64,000 nt of DNA. Source: Vandiemenella viatica. Its lineage: Eukaryota > Arthropoda > Insecta > Orthoptera > Morabidae. The position numbers were made by a program, and so were the translations under genes. Under the pieces are notes generated by a model. The model ran no database searches and was not told the origin of the DNA. It saw only the letters and a list, made by a program, of their open reading frames with translations. Of this stretch, positions 21,044 to 32,560 are shown piece after piece. The DNA is taken from positions 215,646,402-215,710,401 of the forward strand of contig JARYHS010011408.1 of assembly GCA_031002005.1 (NCBI GenBank), written 5' to 3'. Every line of letters starts with the position of its first letter. The first letter of the stretch is position 1.

Positions 21044-21712
21044 TAGCTTATGTTACTCCTCGCCAAATCAACAACCGGCCCCTGGAAGTCCCGTTAAAAT
21101 CAGATCACATACTGAATATGTTGCATATAAATTATTTATATTTAATAACTAGAAACTGTCGTATTCTAGAGCATTCAAAATCATTCCAAAGATTTTTGTT
21201 TTGGAACGCTTTGGTTGAAATATGAAAATGCCCTAGGTAGACCACTTTCAACCACCGTACTCTCACACCCTGACAGCTAGAGACACGCAACCAAATATAC
21301 CAGGTGGGTATGCTGTCAGTAATGAATCATCTAGTCACCATATGATGTCCCGTACGTATGAAGCTTAGTGATTTTCAGCATACATTGAGTCGCGGACTAT
21401 CTTAGAAATAGGAGTTTAGTATTTCTGGATTTGTAACGTGTTTGTCTTTCTACTGCAGAGGGTAAACGATTTGCCTCTGCAGCTCCGAAATTTTTTTTAT
21501 CCTTCTGAATTTTAAGTCTCACTTGTACAGTACATCAGTAACTTCCCCCCTTATGTGTGAATGTAACTAATAAGGAGACATAAATGAGTTATCAGTTGCT
21601 GCCTGTTAGGTATTCATCATAAATAAATCATCAGTTACTGATGCATCTCCCAAAGAAGGAAATGCAATTATTCATACCAACGTCTATAACTAATCAAGCT
21701 TCTGAATACATA
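21044..21712. other. No recognisable gene
   Basis: AT-rich with scattered short frames and no terminal repeats. Confidence 0.45.
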
Positions 21713-22184
21713 CACTCATGTCCATAAATTAAGGGATCTTCGAGATCGACGAGAAACCATTGCTTCATGGTGATAATTTGTGGACTAAACTGTGGCTGCA
21801 CAACACACAAACACGTGATACACCAGGAAGCGCAGTGCGAGACTGCTTAGAGCTGAAACAGTCCGTATGGGCAGAGCTCATGGGTAAACGGTTCTGACTT
21901 CGTGTTTTGTGCATCTGGTACGCAGCATTCGAGTTACGGGGAACCATGAAGACACAGAAATCACATCTGGATGATATTAAGCGTGAGAAGATTGCGTGAC
22001 AGGCAAGGTCGAACACATTCTACAACCCATCGTCAGGATGGCTATCTTGGCTTAAATGCCCGAAGACGTTAAAGTTTAATTGCACGATGATAGTACAGCA
22101 CCTGTACCTTAATGTACACATTACCACTGTGCCCTATGTTTTTAGTTGATCTCCAATATCCCTTAACTGATGAACATTATTGCA
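21713..22184 (+). mobile_element. Tc1-like deleted element
   Basis: ATGTCCATAAATTAAGGGAT near the left end pairs, inverted, with ATCCCTTAACTGATGAACAT near the right end. Both inner edges continue with similar GAGATC sequence. A short frame at 21946-21999 starts MKTQKSHLDDIKREKIA and then stops, resembling the first residues of Tc1-like transposases. The rest of the coding region is missing. Outer boundaries are approximate and a TA duplication is not certain. Confidence 0.6.
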
Positions 22185-22396
22185 CTTCACTGGAATAGCT
22201 CATTACGTCCTAACTGCACAGACTCTTTCGTAACAGGGATTACGAACTCTGGAAATTAATACGCACATGGTAGTCCATATTAGGAATTTAGTGGAGCTCC
22301 GCATCCGTAAGTGCAGAAGTTAAACCCTACCTCCACTTCCGCATCCGTAATTTTAATGCGGATGTATAATGGATGTTTCGTTTACATTGCAATATA
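22185..22396. other. Unassigned, with repeated CCGCATCCGTAA
   Basis: CCGCATCCGTAA occurs twice (near 22300 and 22342) with a nearby inverted match (GCGGATG near 22358). The meaning is unknown. Confidence 0.4.
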
Positions 22397-23594
22397 CACT
22401 AAAGAGCCAAAGAAACTGATATAGGCATGCGTATGCAAACACAGAGATATGTAAACAGAGTACGGCGCTGTGGTCAACAACGCCTATATAAGACAATAGG
22501 TGTCTGGTGCAGGCGCTAGCTCGGTTACTGCTACTACAATGGCAGGTTATCGCGATTTAAGTGAGTTTGAACGTGGTGTTACAGTCGGCGCACGAAAGAT
22601 GGGACACAGCATCTCCGAGGTAGCGATGAGGTGGTGATTTTCCCGTACGACCATTTCACGAGAGCACCTTGCTTATCTGGAGTCCGATAAAACATCAAAT
22701 CTCCGACATCGCTCCGGCCGGAAAAAGAACCTGGAAGAACGGGACCAATGACGATTGAAGAGAATCGTTCAACGTGACAGAAGTACAACCCTTCCACAAA
22801 TTGCTGCGGATTTCAATGCTGGTGCATCAACAAGTGTCAGCGTGCAAACCATTCAACAAAACATCATAGATATGGGCTTTCGGAACCGAAGGCCCACTCG
22901 TGTACCCTTGCTGAGTGCACGACACAAAGCTTTACGCCTCGCCTGTACACGTCAACAACGATATTGGACTGTTGATGCAGATTGGAAACCTGTTGCCTCG
23001 TTTCCAATTGTACGGAGCGGATGGACGTGTACAATTATGGAGACAACCTCATGAATTCATGGAATCTGCATGTCAGCAGGGGAACTGTTCAAGATGGTGG
23101 AGGCTCTGCAATGGTGTGGGGTGTGTGCAGTTGACATGGATCCCCTGATACGTCTAGATACGACTCTGACAGGTGACACGTGCGTACTCATCCTGGCTGA
23201 TCACTTTCATCCATTCATATCCATTGTACATTCCGACGAACTTGGGCAATTCCAGCAGGATAATGCGACACCCCCTATGTCCAGAATTGCTACAGAGTGG
23301 CTCCACGAACACTCTCATGAGTTTAAACACCTCCGCTGGTCACCAAACTCCCCAGACATGAACATTATTGAGTATATCTTGGATGCCTTGCAACGTGCCG
23401 TTCAGAAGAGATCTCCACCCCCTCGTACTCTACTAATTTATGGACAGCCCTGCTGGATGCATGGTGTCAGTTCCCTTCAGCACTTCTTCAGACATTAGTC
23501 GAGTCCATGCCACGTCGTGTTGCGGTTCTTCTGCGTGCCCGCAGGGCCCTACACGATATTAGACAGGTGTACCAGTTTCTTTGGCTGTTCAGTG
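22397..23594 (+). mobile_element. Tc1-like transposon, complete ends
   Basis: The left end CACTAAAGAGCCAAAGAAAC and the right end TTTCTTTGGCTGTTCAGTG are inverted repeats, flanked by TA at 22395-22396 and 23595-23596. The length of 1198 bp is slightly short for the group. The coding region is broken. Confidence 0.9.
22539..23498 (+). pseudogene. Tc1-like transposase, frameshifted
   Basis: The start at 22539 gives MAGYRDLSEFERGVTVGARK and stops at 22635-22637. The next part is open from 22755 (TLPQIAADFNAGASTSVSVQ), the second helix-turn-helix of the DNA-binding region. Frame changes follow near 22960 and 23070. In the catalytic part, QFQQDNATPPMSRIATEWLH carries the second Asp and SPDMNIIEYILDAL the final Glu. 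I count 36 residues between these two acidic residues, against 34 in classical Tc1. At least three lesions inactivate the gene. Confidence 0.85.
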
Positions 23595-23596
23595 TA

Positions 23597-24252
23597 TATT
23601 ATTCTTTTCTCGTGATACGATATTCGGCCCATTGTCGCTTAGCTAACAACAACGTGGTTGTTCTTTTCCTTACGATCCTGCATTAAAAATAACAATGAAC
23701 TGAACGGTGTTATTACCTAACTGACGAATTTATAAGTTTGAACTTACATGTAAAGTAAAGCGACCTATTTACGATCTAAATTATAGGACATCTGTGTAGA
23801 ACTACCGTAGGATGATCTCACCCATTCACGCTAATAGAAGGGGTTCAATAAAATGTTCCAAGTAGTCCTTTCCACTCGTTGTTCCTCGAGGCACACCAGT
23901 GTCCTTATATAACACACTCGTAGGATGTTTCCTTCAATCACGATGCAACGCTTCTTGGACGGCAGGGACCTGTGTTGGTTGCCTGAGAGTCCAGTAACAT
24001 TCAACACGTTTTACATGTAGTACTGCAACCCCTTTCACGGACCAACAAGAGTCTTTTGTCGGAAAATCAGATCATCGTAGGTGCAACAAGGTGAACTGAA
24101 TGGGCCGCTAGAGCGGTGGAAAGGCGGGTGGCGGGCACGGAAATATTCTCTGGCGTGGCTTAGTGCTTGTCGCTAGAATTAGTCGAACCGCGAACTCCAC
24201 AAAGTTCATATAACAAAGATTGCTTTTTTTCTTGTGTGATTTGGTCCATGAG
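23597..24252. other. No recognisable gene
   Basis: Mixed composition with no long frame and no recognised repeat ends. Confidence 0.45.
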
Positions 24253-24533
24253 AACCCCCCCTAGAAATCGCTCTCGAAAGTTTTGGAGACTCTTTTTGTT
24301 TTTGTTTTTTGTTTAGGTCTCACCCTTCAAAATCCGGTTACACCCCTACTTTTGGACGAAATACCCCCCTAAAATCGACTTTCACGCAATTTGTGGACCT
24401 TTTTTTTAGCTCTTCAGTCCAAAATTTTTTCCCAAAAATATCACGTGAGATCCCCCCCCCCTTTTGGTGAAATTTGGTGAGATTTCGCCGGACCCCCTCC
24501 CCCAATTTCACGTCACGTAATTTATGGATGCCC
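24253..24533. mobile_element. TIR element, family Y, inverted and left-truncated
   Basis: The right end CACGTAATTTATGGATGCCCCC is intact, while the left end is lost or heavily decayed near 24253. GGTCTCACCCTTCAAAATCC, CGGTTACACCCC and GAAATACCCCCCTAAAATCG are the reverse complement of the cores at 16991 and 59590. The minus-strand frame over it is composition-driven. Confidence 0.75.
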
Positions 24534-24539
24534 CCAAAG

Positions 24540-26423
24540 GAAGCTGCTAAATGTCTAGTGAACACGCTTTCTGACACATTTTCGTTATTACATCGGCACT
24601 GTTGTTCAGACCCGTCTAGGCTTAATGGTCGATGTCTGCCGAAAGATATGGCGTGGCCTTAATGACCCGAATCCCTAATTGCAGAGTTCATTAGGGCAGG
24701 TAGACGGAATTCGAGAACTACTCAAGTATACAACGGAGAAGGGAAACTGGAAAATATTGTCTCTATTAAAACACAATTCCATCAAAGTTGAAAAAGTTTT
24801 TAAAAATATTAATTCGTAGTGGTTGGGAATCTGACATTTTCTGGAGACTCAATTGTTTTTGCCACGAGTTTATGACCGCTACAAACTATTGTAATTTACG
24901 AAAAGCGGGTACCATTCTATAAATTAATCGAAGTATAATTGAGTTACAAATTTTTTCAGCTTAATAATTGAAGGGGGTTCCGGGGATTTCCTTCCACTGA
25001 TCTCAGAAAATGAATGAGGTACCTAATCGGAAATAATTCACTCCTAATGAATGTTACCTTCATTATTTTTTTAAAAAAATCTCCAGCTATGTGAACACTT
25101 AACGCATATTGTCTTCTTAAAGTTCAGTGAACAATAGTGAAACTCGTAAAAAATGTCTTGTTCCTTTAAACACTCTTCACCAACAATTTCATTGAAAGTG
25201 AATCGCCTTTCTCTGTTTATCAAGTTATCTACCCCATGTGATCCATTGTTGACAAACGCTAATTGAATCAGAGCATTGAAAAAGTTGGTTCGAGGTTAGA
25301 GTAAAACAATAAAAGAAACATTTTTATCAGGTAAGTATGTTCAGATAACTGATCATAATGGCGGTATTACAGCGGTCAATGAGTGTTAAAATAATAAAGG
25401 AATAGAAGAGCTGGTAAGGGAAATTCCCACAAGAGTATGTGCTCCATCGCCATTTAATAAAAAAAAATTAAAAACTTCTTATGTTTCAAAACATTGAATC
25501 GTACGAAATAAGTGGGAACAATAAAACACAGGAAAATGAAAAATAGTATTTATGATGCCAAAAAAAGAATTAGCTCCAACTTTCGAGTCATAGAATGTAC
25601 GAAAGTTATAAGTCTTAAGAATCACTGTGCTCTTGAGATGCCAACCTGTAAACTGTCGAATCCGCAAAGACGGTCTCATTCATCTCTTCTAGTCAAGCGA
25701 TTTATGCAAGTCAAAATTTCAGTTGTCTGATTGTGAGGTTTGTTGTTTAACTTAAAATGGTTCTTGATTTGGCTGCCCTTTTGTTTTGAATCATTATACA
25801 ATTACATCAAGATTAGGTAAATGGTATGAATAACATTCGGTAAACAATGTTGGCTCGTTGCTTAAAAATGGTCTAAAGTAAGAACGGAGATTTTCCCGGC
25901 GTATAATTACAATGAGGCCTACACGCGTGGAGACTTCATTACTCTAAAGTAAACGCGAGATTTAAATATTTTTTTTATTAGTGTGTTAAATTAACATGCA
26001 TGCATACATCTTTTGAAGACTGATGTAGCACCAAATGCAGAGTTGTAGTATCCAGAATTCCAGTGTTCTGAGGAATATTCTGTTACTGGAACTTCATCAC
26101 TTTTTTTTTCACGCCTGGCTAATGATCACTCTGATGGTTGTGATAAAGTGTCTGGGAACGATTTGTCCAGGTTCGTATCTCGATGTTCGCTAGAGCTGTT
26201 ATTGGGCCTTCTAGTGCCCCCTGCCTCCGGAAAATAGTGCATTGTGTGTGTAAATTGCGCTGAAACGCTTCGGTCCATCGGCTTCTATGTATTCGCTTAC
26301 TCACACAGGACGATATTATACACGAGCTCTTAGTCAATATCGAACAGCCAGATGATCTGTTGAACGCATATCTAGGCAGCATAAACAAATTAACCGTAAA
26401 AAGTGAAGGTTCGTATTGCCGTA
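24540..26423. other. No recognisable gene
   Basis: AT-rich DNA. Frames of 60-115 codons (25479-25730 on both strands, 26119-26466 minus) have no recognised motif, and the last overlaps the SINE-2 copy at 26424. Confidence 0.45.
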
Positions 26424-26691
26424 GTGGTCTGGTGATAGGGTTTCTATCGGCTTCACAATCTGCCACAATCGTAGCCGCCTTAACCTAACCCGGTAGTTCT
26501 ACCGGATACACGGACCAAACGTTTAACGTGAAATCCGAGCCACGGAAGCGTTCTGGCGTACTTGACACTACACAGCAATCTGTGCCACTGGTGAAGATCG
26601 GGTTAAGGGTCTTTGAAAATTCCAGCCAAGCCCGTGATTCGAACCGGGGACCTTTTGATCTCCAATTAGACGTCTGAGCCACCAGACCGCA
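26424..26691 (-). mobile_element. SINE-2 copy, near full length
   Basis: On the minus strand the head GGTCTGGTGGCTCAGACGTC includes the A box. The B box lies in CCCCGGTTCGAATCACGGGC. The body continues through GTACGCCAGAACGCTTCCGT, GTAGAACTACCGGGTTAGG and TTAAGGCGGCTACGATTGTG. The far end (plus strand GGTCTGGTGATAGGGTTTCT) resembles the head's first bases, so both ends begin outward with GGTCTGGTG. This is the best reference copy of the family here. Confidence 0.85.
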
Positions 26692-27126
26692 TTACGAATC
26701 AACCGTAATAAAGGCAATGTATTCAAGCCATTCCTTCCAATCAATCGGCTACGTAATCTAATGCCTTGTATTAATTTTTGTTCGTTCTTACGTTATCCTG
26801 ATATACTTCATACATCCTTCCCTTAGGAATAATTTTTGGATACTGCTTGTTTCTTAATTTGCTGGTACTGAAAAAGTTTGTCTCGTCGTACAATCTCTGT
26901 GTAATTTAGAAGCAGACGAAATAATAAAGTAGTTGTAGCCGGAATAATTCTCAATTTTTGTTTGTTTTTGTTATCAGCACTGCAACAAAATTTCTGAACC
27001 AATTACATGTCTATTTTCATAAGAGATGTTTGCAATCTGAATGCTTGCTTATCTGCGGTGGTTTAAAGTTTATAGAGCACATTTTTTTTTTTTTTTATTC
27101 AGCTCTGCTGAATGGCTCAGCAGTCT
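26692..27126. other. No recognisable gene
   Basis: AT-rich, with a T-run at about 27083-27098. Nothing coding. Confidence 0.45.
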
Positions 27127-28302
27127 TTTAATTATTATTATTATTTCGTATCAGAAACATACAGTTACACAATTACAGTCATCAAATTATAATCGACCAG
27201 AACTTGGCCACTTCCAGTGCATTTTCTGAGGCCTCATACAGTTCAGCTGCCGAACAGGATGCTGGACACAGTTGACACTGGAGCATGTGCTGGACAGTCT
27301 GGTCCTCACCGCAGTCGCACTTGATATCACTGATCTCAGTATAGCCCCATTTTGCTAAATTCACTTTGGATCTGCCCACTCCTGATCTCAGCCTATTCAA
27401 AGATTTCCATGTCAACCATCCCTTGTCATAACCAGGTGGCAAAGATTCAGACACTCTTCCCCAGCCATGCGGAAGGGGAGCCTTAGCTTCCCATAGTTGT
27501 AACCTGGCTTCTTCAGTTGTTGTTGTAAGTTCCTGAGATATTCTTAGGAAACTTTTCCTGGACTTCAGTCTTTGCCTGTGAGGGATATACACATATAGTG
27601 GATGAGATTTTTCATGGTTCACTTTCCTCCTTTCCTTGTTCACTGCTATTTTCCTTCGAACAGAAGGTGGTGCTATTCCTGCGAGACGGTGGAGCCATTC
27701 GACTGGAGTTGATTTTAAGCAGCCTGTTATGATTCTGCACGTGTCATTAAGTGCAATGTCTACTTGTTTGGCATGGGTTGAACTGTGCCATACGGGACAG
27801 GCGTATTCTGCAGCCGAATAACATAGTGCTAAGGCAGAAGTTCTAATTGTTTCAGGTTGGCTGCCCCACTGCGATCCAGCCAGTTTTCTTATGAGATTGT
27901 TCCTACTGGAAACTTTCAGCTTGGAGTTCATGCAATGTTTCCTGAATGTAAGTGATCTGTCAAGGGTCACTCCTAGATATTTTGGAGTATCACAGTGTTC
28001 TAGTTCGACCCCCGACCATGTTACCTTTAACCTACGATTTGCTTCTTTATTCCTTAGATGAAAAGCACATACTTGTGTCTTCGTAGGATTTGGTTTAAGC
28101 TGGTTCGTGCTATAATACCTTGACAAATCTTCCAGAGCGTTGGTAAGGGTGCTCTCCACTGATTCAAAGTCTTTGCTCTGTGAGACCAGAGCAAGATCAT
28201 CAGCATACACGAAACTCCTGCATTTGCGTGGTATAGGCTGATCATTGGTATATATGTTAAACAATAATGGGGCTAGCACACTTCCTTGGGGTAGACCATT
28301 CT
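27127..28302 (-). mobile_element. Non-LTR retrotransposon, 5'-truncated (Jockey-like group)
   Basis: The copy is a 3' part of a LINE lying on the minus strand. Its 5' break is inside the RT domain at about 28302, and its 3' end is a short trailer after the stop at 27182 followed by a TAA-type repeat tail (27127-27146). The 5' truncation with a simple-repeat tail is typical of target-primed reverse transcription. I could not identify a target duplication with confidence. Confidence 0.85.
27182..28302 (-). CDS. Reverse transcriptase C-terminal part, uninterrupted frame
   Basis: The frame runs without a stop from about 28302 (NGLPQGSVLAPLLFNIYTND) to the stop near 27182, over 370 codons. The catalytic motif is FVYADDLALVSQ. 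The thumb region follows with KYLGVTLDRSLTFRKHC and then AEYACPVWHSSTHAKQVD. Near the C-terminus CDCGEDQTVQHMLQC gives a Cys/His cluster typical of Jockey-group ORF2 ends. The endonuclease and the first RT motifs are missing through 5' truncation, so the copy is not autonomous. The intact frame suggests a fairly recent insertion. The first Met in the frame (28279) is internal to the domain and is not a true start. Confidence 0.88.
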
Positions 28303-30053
28303 TCTATACTTACGCCTGTGTGGGAAAAAATGTCAAACAATCTGGTCGACTATAAGTTTATTTATGATGGCGTATCATAAATTTCCAGTGTACAGTTGCG
28401 ATTTGCAGCTCAAGTAATATTACTTTTAAAAAAAAAAAAAAAACTGACGTTTTTTGTGTTACATAGCCAGCAGCTTTGTTCTTTGTTATTCTTCAATTCA
28501 TTGTGTTATACGAAGTGGTTAGACTGTAATACAGAGCGGAGGGAACTCGGCCTTACCAACGCGTGGTCTCAGACTGGTCTTGAAGCGGCTACTCTTAGGT
28601 TACACCACACCACACACAGTAAGAACTGTTTTCCGTTATTGGCAGAAGCTCTGAGAGAAGCTTTGTACTTCTTTGGAGCAGTTGGGATACATTTCGTATT
28701 AGCAAACGTTTGGAAAACTACCAGAGTAAATTTTTTGCCTATTATTTAATGCTAGTATCAACGTTACTTAATTTAATAACTAGTGAGCCCGAACGGAAAT
28801 AACGCACTTCTTAGAAAGGGCGTACGACATTGAAATAAAGTGAGATTGTTCCCCACTTAAAGAGGTTATAATTTTTAATAATTTATTCTTATTTATTTTG
28901 CATCTCAATAATTATTAGGCTTATTTATGGATCGAGGAGTTGTTTAAATTTGATTTTAAAGGCTTGGGTAAATCTAAAAAGATGTCATAACCTTACAATT
29001 TATTACATAAAAGCACGTGACCATGACGGTAGGTACATTTACTACTAAATCCACAAACAATCACAAAACAGAAAAACTAGAACTTTGTGCTACATCAACA
29101 GTCGTTAAATTATATCAAGCAAGTTGAATGAAAAACATGTGACAGGCTGTTTGGAATTAGCCTCACTTAATGACATTAGAAAATATTAATGTATAACAAT
29201 AGGACACATAATACAATGTCTTGCACTTAATGTTCCTTTTGAATATGGACTTTTTGCTCAGTTTTAAGTTCGTAATAACAACACGCGACTTTGATCAGTA
29301 TTGGTTCGGTATAGAGATTCTTAATGGTGCGGATCACCCCACTTGAGACGTTATTTATATTCCTGAGAGTACTGTATGAGTGAAAACAGTTAAAAACAGA
29401 TACAAACTGTTACTGTACCGTGGCAGTAGCTATAAACACTAGCATAAAACAGTGATGTATTCTCGGGCACAGCTTCACTGAGAAAATCTAGGATTCCAGC
29501 CACTACTGGCTTAAAAACCCTAAGTCCCTTTCCACTTAAAAACTTAAGTATTGGTCGTTTATACAAGCTAGTAACTCGTGTCCGACCCGTTACTTTCACT
29601 GCTCCAGACACGAAGACCGTATTGTGTCGCCTCTCGACGCCCCTGATCTCCTGCCCTACATTTCATCTCGAGTTCTCTTCCACTATCCGCAAACCAAGGG
29701 GTGACTAGGTGTGGCATATCTTCCTATCACGTAAACCAAAATGATAAACAAATAGCAACATTTCTAAACAATTTTTCTATTGGCTAACTCACACATTCTC
29801 TCACAGGCGTTCTGACATTTCCCAGCTTCCATTCTTTGTGATTGGCTGATTGAATGGTATGGTTTCGGTAATGTTCGTTTTAGTTCTAGAATTGCTTCAT
29901 CTTTGTCGAACTTATTCGTCATCTCTGTTTTGTATGGTGCATGGGAAATAGCCTCTCCACACTTGGCAGCTGGAGACGGATGTCTGAAATTCTGTACACT
30001 AACCCATGGGAATTTTGCCTCCCGCGTGGTGAACAAGGCCCTTTCAGCCTTGA
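28303..30053. other. No recognisable gene
   Basis: A-run at about 28428-28443. The open frame at 28396-28749 starts in this low-complexity sequence and has no known domain. The minus-strand frames at 29390 and 29764 are unassigned. No element ends are seen. Confidence 0.45.
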
Positions 30054-30279
30054 GGGTCGTCCATTAATTACATGAACTCAAAATAGGGGAAAAAGGAGGG
30101 GGTGGCAGAATCTCACCAAATCCTTTTATGGGGACGGGATCGATAAAAATCTCTCGCCAACTTTTTATTTCGTATTGCCGCCCTTTCTTATAGCAGTGGA
30201 ACTAAAGAAAAAGGTCTTCAAAATTAGAGGTCATCCTCACGGAAAAAGGAAAAATGCCTTACATAATTAATGAACACCC
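30054..30279. mobile_element. TIR element, family Y, diverged copy
   Basis: GGGTCGTCCATTAATTACAT and ATAATTAATGAACACCC are inverted ends. Inside, AATCTCACCAAATCC and GGAACTAAAGAAAAAGGTCT correspond to the family Y core. No target duplication is clear. Confidence 0.65.
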
Positions 30280-30533
30280 ACTTGTGGTGTACCTGTCCAG
30301 GGGGGGTTTCTGCAAAAACTTGTTCCGTTGTGATGCGGTGGGTGGTATGTCGAGTGGTAATATCTCCACACCGTTAACTGCATATAACCCTCTGAATACG
30401 GCGCATTTCATGTTTTATTGCGCTACCCATATCAGTCATTTTATTAAAATGTGTGTTTGGTTTGATTACCATTACATACCAAATGATTTTTGATTCTGCG
30501 TTATCCTTGCTATAATAATATTTCGTGTGGTCG

Positions 30534-30790
30534 GAATGACCTGGTGATAGAGTTTCTATAGGCTGCGCGTTCCGCCCTGTCGTAGCCTAATCCTACCAGG
30601 TACAGGGCACCTACAGTTTAACGTGGAATCGGAACCACGGAAGCGTTCTGGTGTACTTCACATTACACAGTAAGCTGTGCCAGATGTGAAGGTCGGATTG
30701 AGAACGTATGAAAATCCCAGCCGAGACGGGGACTCGAACAGAGGACCTTTCGATCCTCATTGACACCTTAACTACTGAGACATCAGAGCG
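30534..30790 (-). mobile_element. SINE-2 copy
   Basis: The minus strand has a B box in CCTCTGTTCGAGTCCCCGTC. The SINE-2 body blocks TGAAGTACACCAGAACGCTT and GATTAGGCTACGACAGGGC follow. The far end (plus strand GACCTGGTGATAGAGTTTCT) matches that of the copy at 26424. Confidence 0.78.
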
Positions 30791-31102
30791 CTCCGTTATC
30801 CTAGCTGATAAAATACGATGAAGCGTTAAAATTTAATAGTGATATTGATGATTTTAATTGATAATCATTGTTTATTAGTAAATTTTGAGGTGAAGCGTAA
30901 AACACAAGGGTGGATCATTTGTGGACAGCATGAAAAGTATAATACAATTTCGTTGAAAATGTGATATATAAATTGCATAACTTCTTGTTACATAATATTT
31001 GACAGTCGTACGATCGTAGTTTTTTGGGCACAAAATAGCAGTTAAATAAAAATTGGGAACGTTATTGTCAATGATATAATTTATACTAAAAACCTTGTTA
31101 TA
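30791..31102. other. No recognisable gene
   Basis: Very AT-rich, non-coding. Confidence 0.45.
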
Positions 31103-31455
31103 CTATTTGGATCACAGTAACAATGCTTCAGGATATTTATAACTCCACTGGATAAATATTGTTTGAATAAACATGTTATTACATAAATTGTTCTACGTTT
31201 ATAAATTTATTGAGTGTGTTTTGTGTAGTTATTTTAAATATATAGCGCCTTAATTGAAATACTGAGTGAAAAAGACATGTACGTAACTCGTGTCGTGTCG
31301 ACGCATCCAAGGGGAAAAAAAATCTAGATATCTGAATCTTGTAACAATAAACAAGCACTACAATGTGCAATTCGAAATTAACAATTCAGGATTGGAAGCT
31401 TGTCTATCGATTTTCGTTACATGTGGAGGGAAGAATAGGGTTTGTCACGAAATAA
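31103..31455. repeat. Dispersed repeat W, copy 2
   Basis: GATCACAGTAACAATGCTTC, CCACTGGATAAATATTG, GTGTCGACGCATCC and CAATGTGCAATTCGAAATTA align in order with 17812-18130. It ends near AGGGTTTGTCACGAAATAAA, whose inverted version occurs near 18570. Class unknown. Confidence 0.6.
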
Positions 31456-32240
31456 AACTTCTTGAAGTAATCTACTTTATAACTTCCTAAGCTCACTCAT
31501 TCAACTCGATAGCTATTGACTGGAGAACGGTGAAATCACGTGACAGCCTTCACTCGCAAATTAACAGCGACCAGAGTTATTAGTAATTAGAGGTTAGGTG
31601 CACAGTTTGATAGCTAAGCAACTGCTATGAAATTAATTGCCGGAATACATTAAGTTTGCTTTTCGTAGCATTTTATTCTTAAAAATATTTGGAAAGACTT
31701 TACGGCTGAAAAAACTTGGAACAAAGATTACTTTTCAGTAACATATCGCTAATGAAAGTAACATAAGCTATATAAAAAGAAACTTTAATTAGTCGTGGTC
31801 TTTGCTTGCCAGTTGTCATTCCGGTCTAGGCTAAGTTTCAATTCAATTAAAATTTTCGCTAATGTTGTTCCTTGACCAAAGTTTATTTCCTTTTTACGTA
31901 TTTCACTGACCACCTTCGTTATTCATTCTTGTTTGCTGTACGTGAGTTATTGGGTTATTTAAAGTGGACATCAGATCAAACATGTTACCGAATCGAGTAT
32001 TCTGGCAATTCATTTCTTCGAAATTGCTGAACTATTTAATAATCTGTATTAAGTTCTCTGGCCGTTACAGATACTATGACCAAAGATTACATTATGAATA
32101 AAAAACAACGAAGCAAACAGGAATTCTTCAAATTTTTTTAGAGTGAACTTTTAGGATCAAATTTTTGTATTTCAGTGAGTTCAACTCTACGAACTTTGAA
32201 ACAATTACACAATAGCGCGATCGTCCATGTCTGTGTTTAA
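31456..32240. other. No recognisable gene
   Basis: AT-rich with no long frame and no recognised repeat. Confidence 0.45.
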
Positions 32241-32242
32241 TA

Positions 32243-32560
32243 CAGTGGAACTCCAATTATCCGAATCAATTGGGACCGGACCCCATTCGGATAATCAAAA
32301 ATTCTGATAGTCGGATTTTTTTCCGAAAAAGGGTCTATTTTAATTAATTATTGTATGTATGTTGAAAATGCCTTCATTTCCACGAGATTTTTGGTGCTTT
32401 TCCACTTCAGGGATGAAAATTTCGCTGTACCACTCGGTAAACAAAGCTGCATTCATCCGAACTTTGGGTTGGTTTTTATAAAAGAGGGGAAGCCTTTTCG
32501 CAGTACGTTTCCGTCTTAGTTAAAAAAGCGATTCGGATAATCGGCGATTCGGATCGATTA
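32243..32560 (-). mobile_element. pogo/Tigger-like element remnant
   Basis: The left end CAGTGGAACTCCAATTATCC follows TA and has the form known for pogo-group ends. Inverted GATTCGGATAATCGG sequence lies near the right boundary at 32530-32556, but the outer right end is lost. A minus-strand transposase fragment lies inside. The element has lost most of its coding region. Confidence 0.7.
32345..32520 (-). pseudogene. DDE_1 (Tigger/jerky-like) transposase fragment
   Basis: The minus strand reads TAKRLPLFYKNQPKVRMNAA, then LFTEWYSEIFIPEVEKH. This matches the pattern in Tigger and jerky-like DDE transposases: LP..YK.Q..ARM, then LF..W....FVP.V..., just before the second catalytic Asp. The fragment stops before that residue would appear. 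No start or end of the gene remains. Confidence 0.7.

Noticed and set aside
26630..26700. tRNA gene on the minus strand
   Set aside because: A and B boxes are followed by a SINE body and no acceptor stem pairs. The same holds for tRNA-like heads at 8540, 37640, 54820 and 61340.
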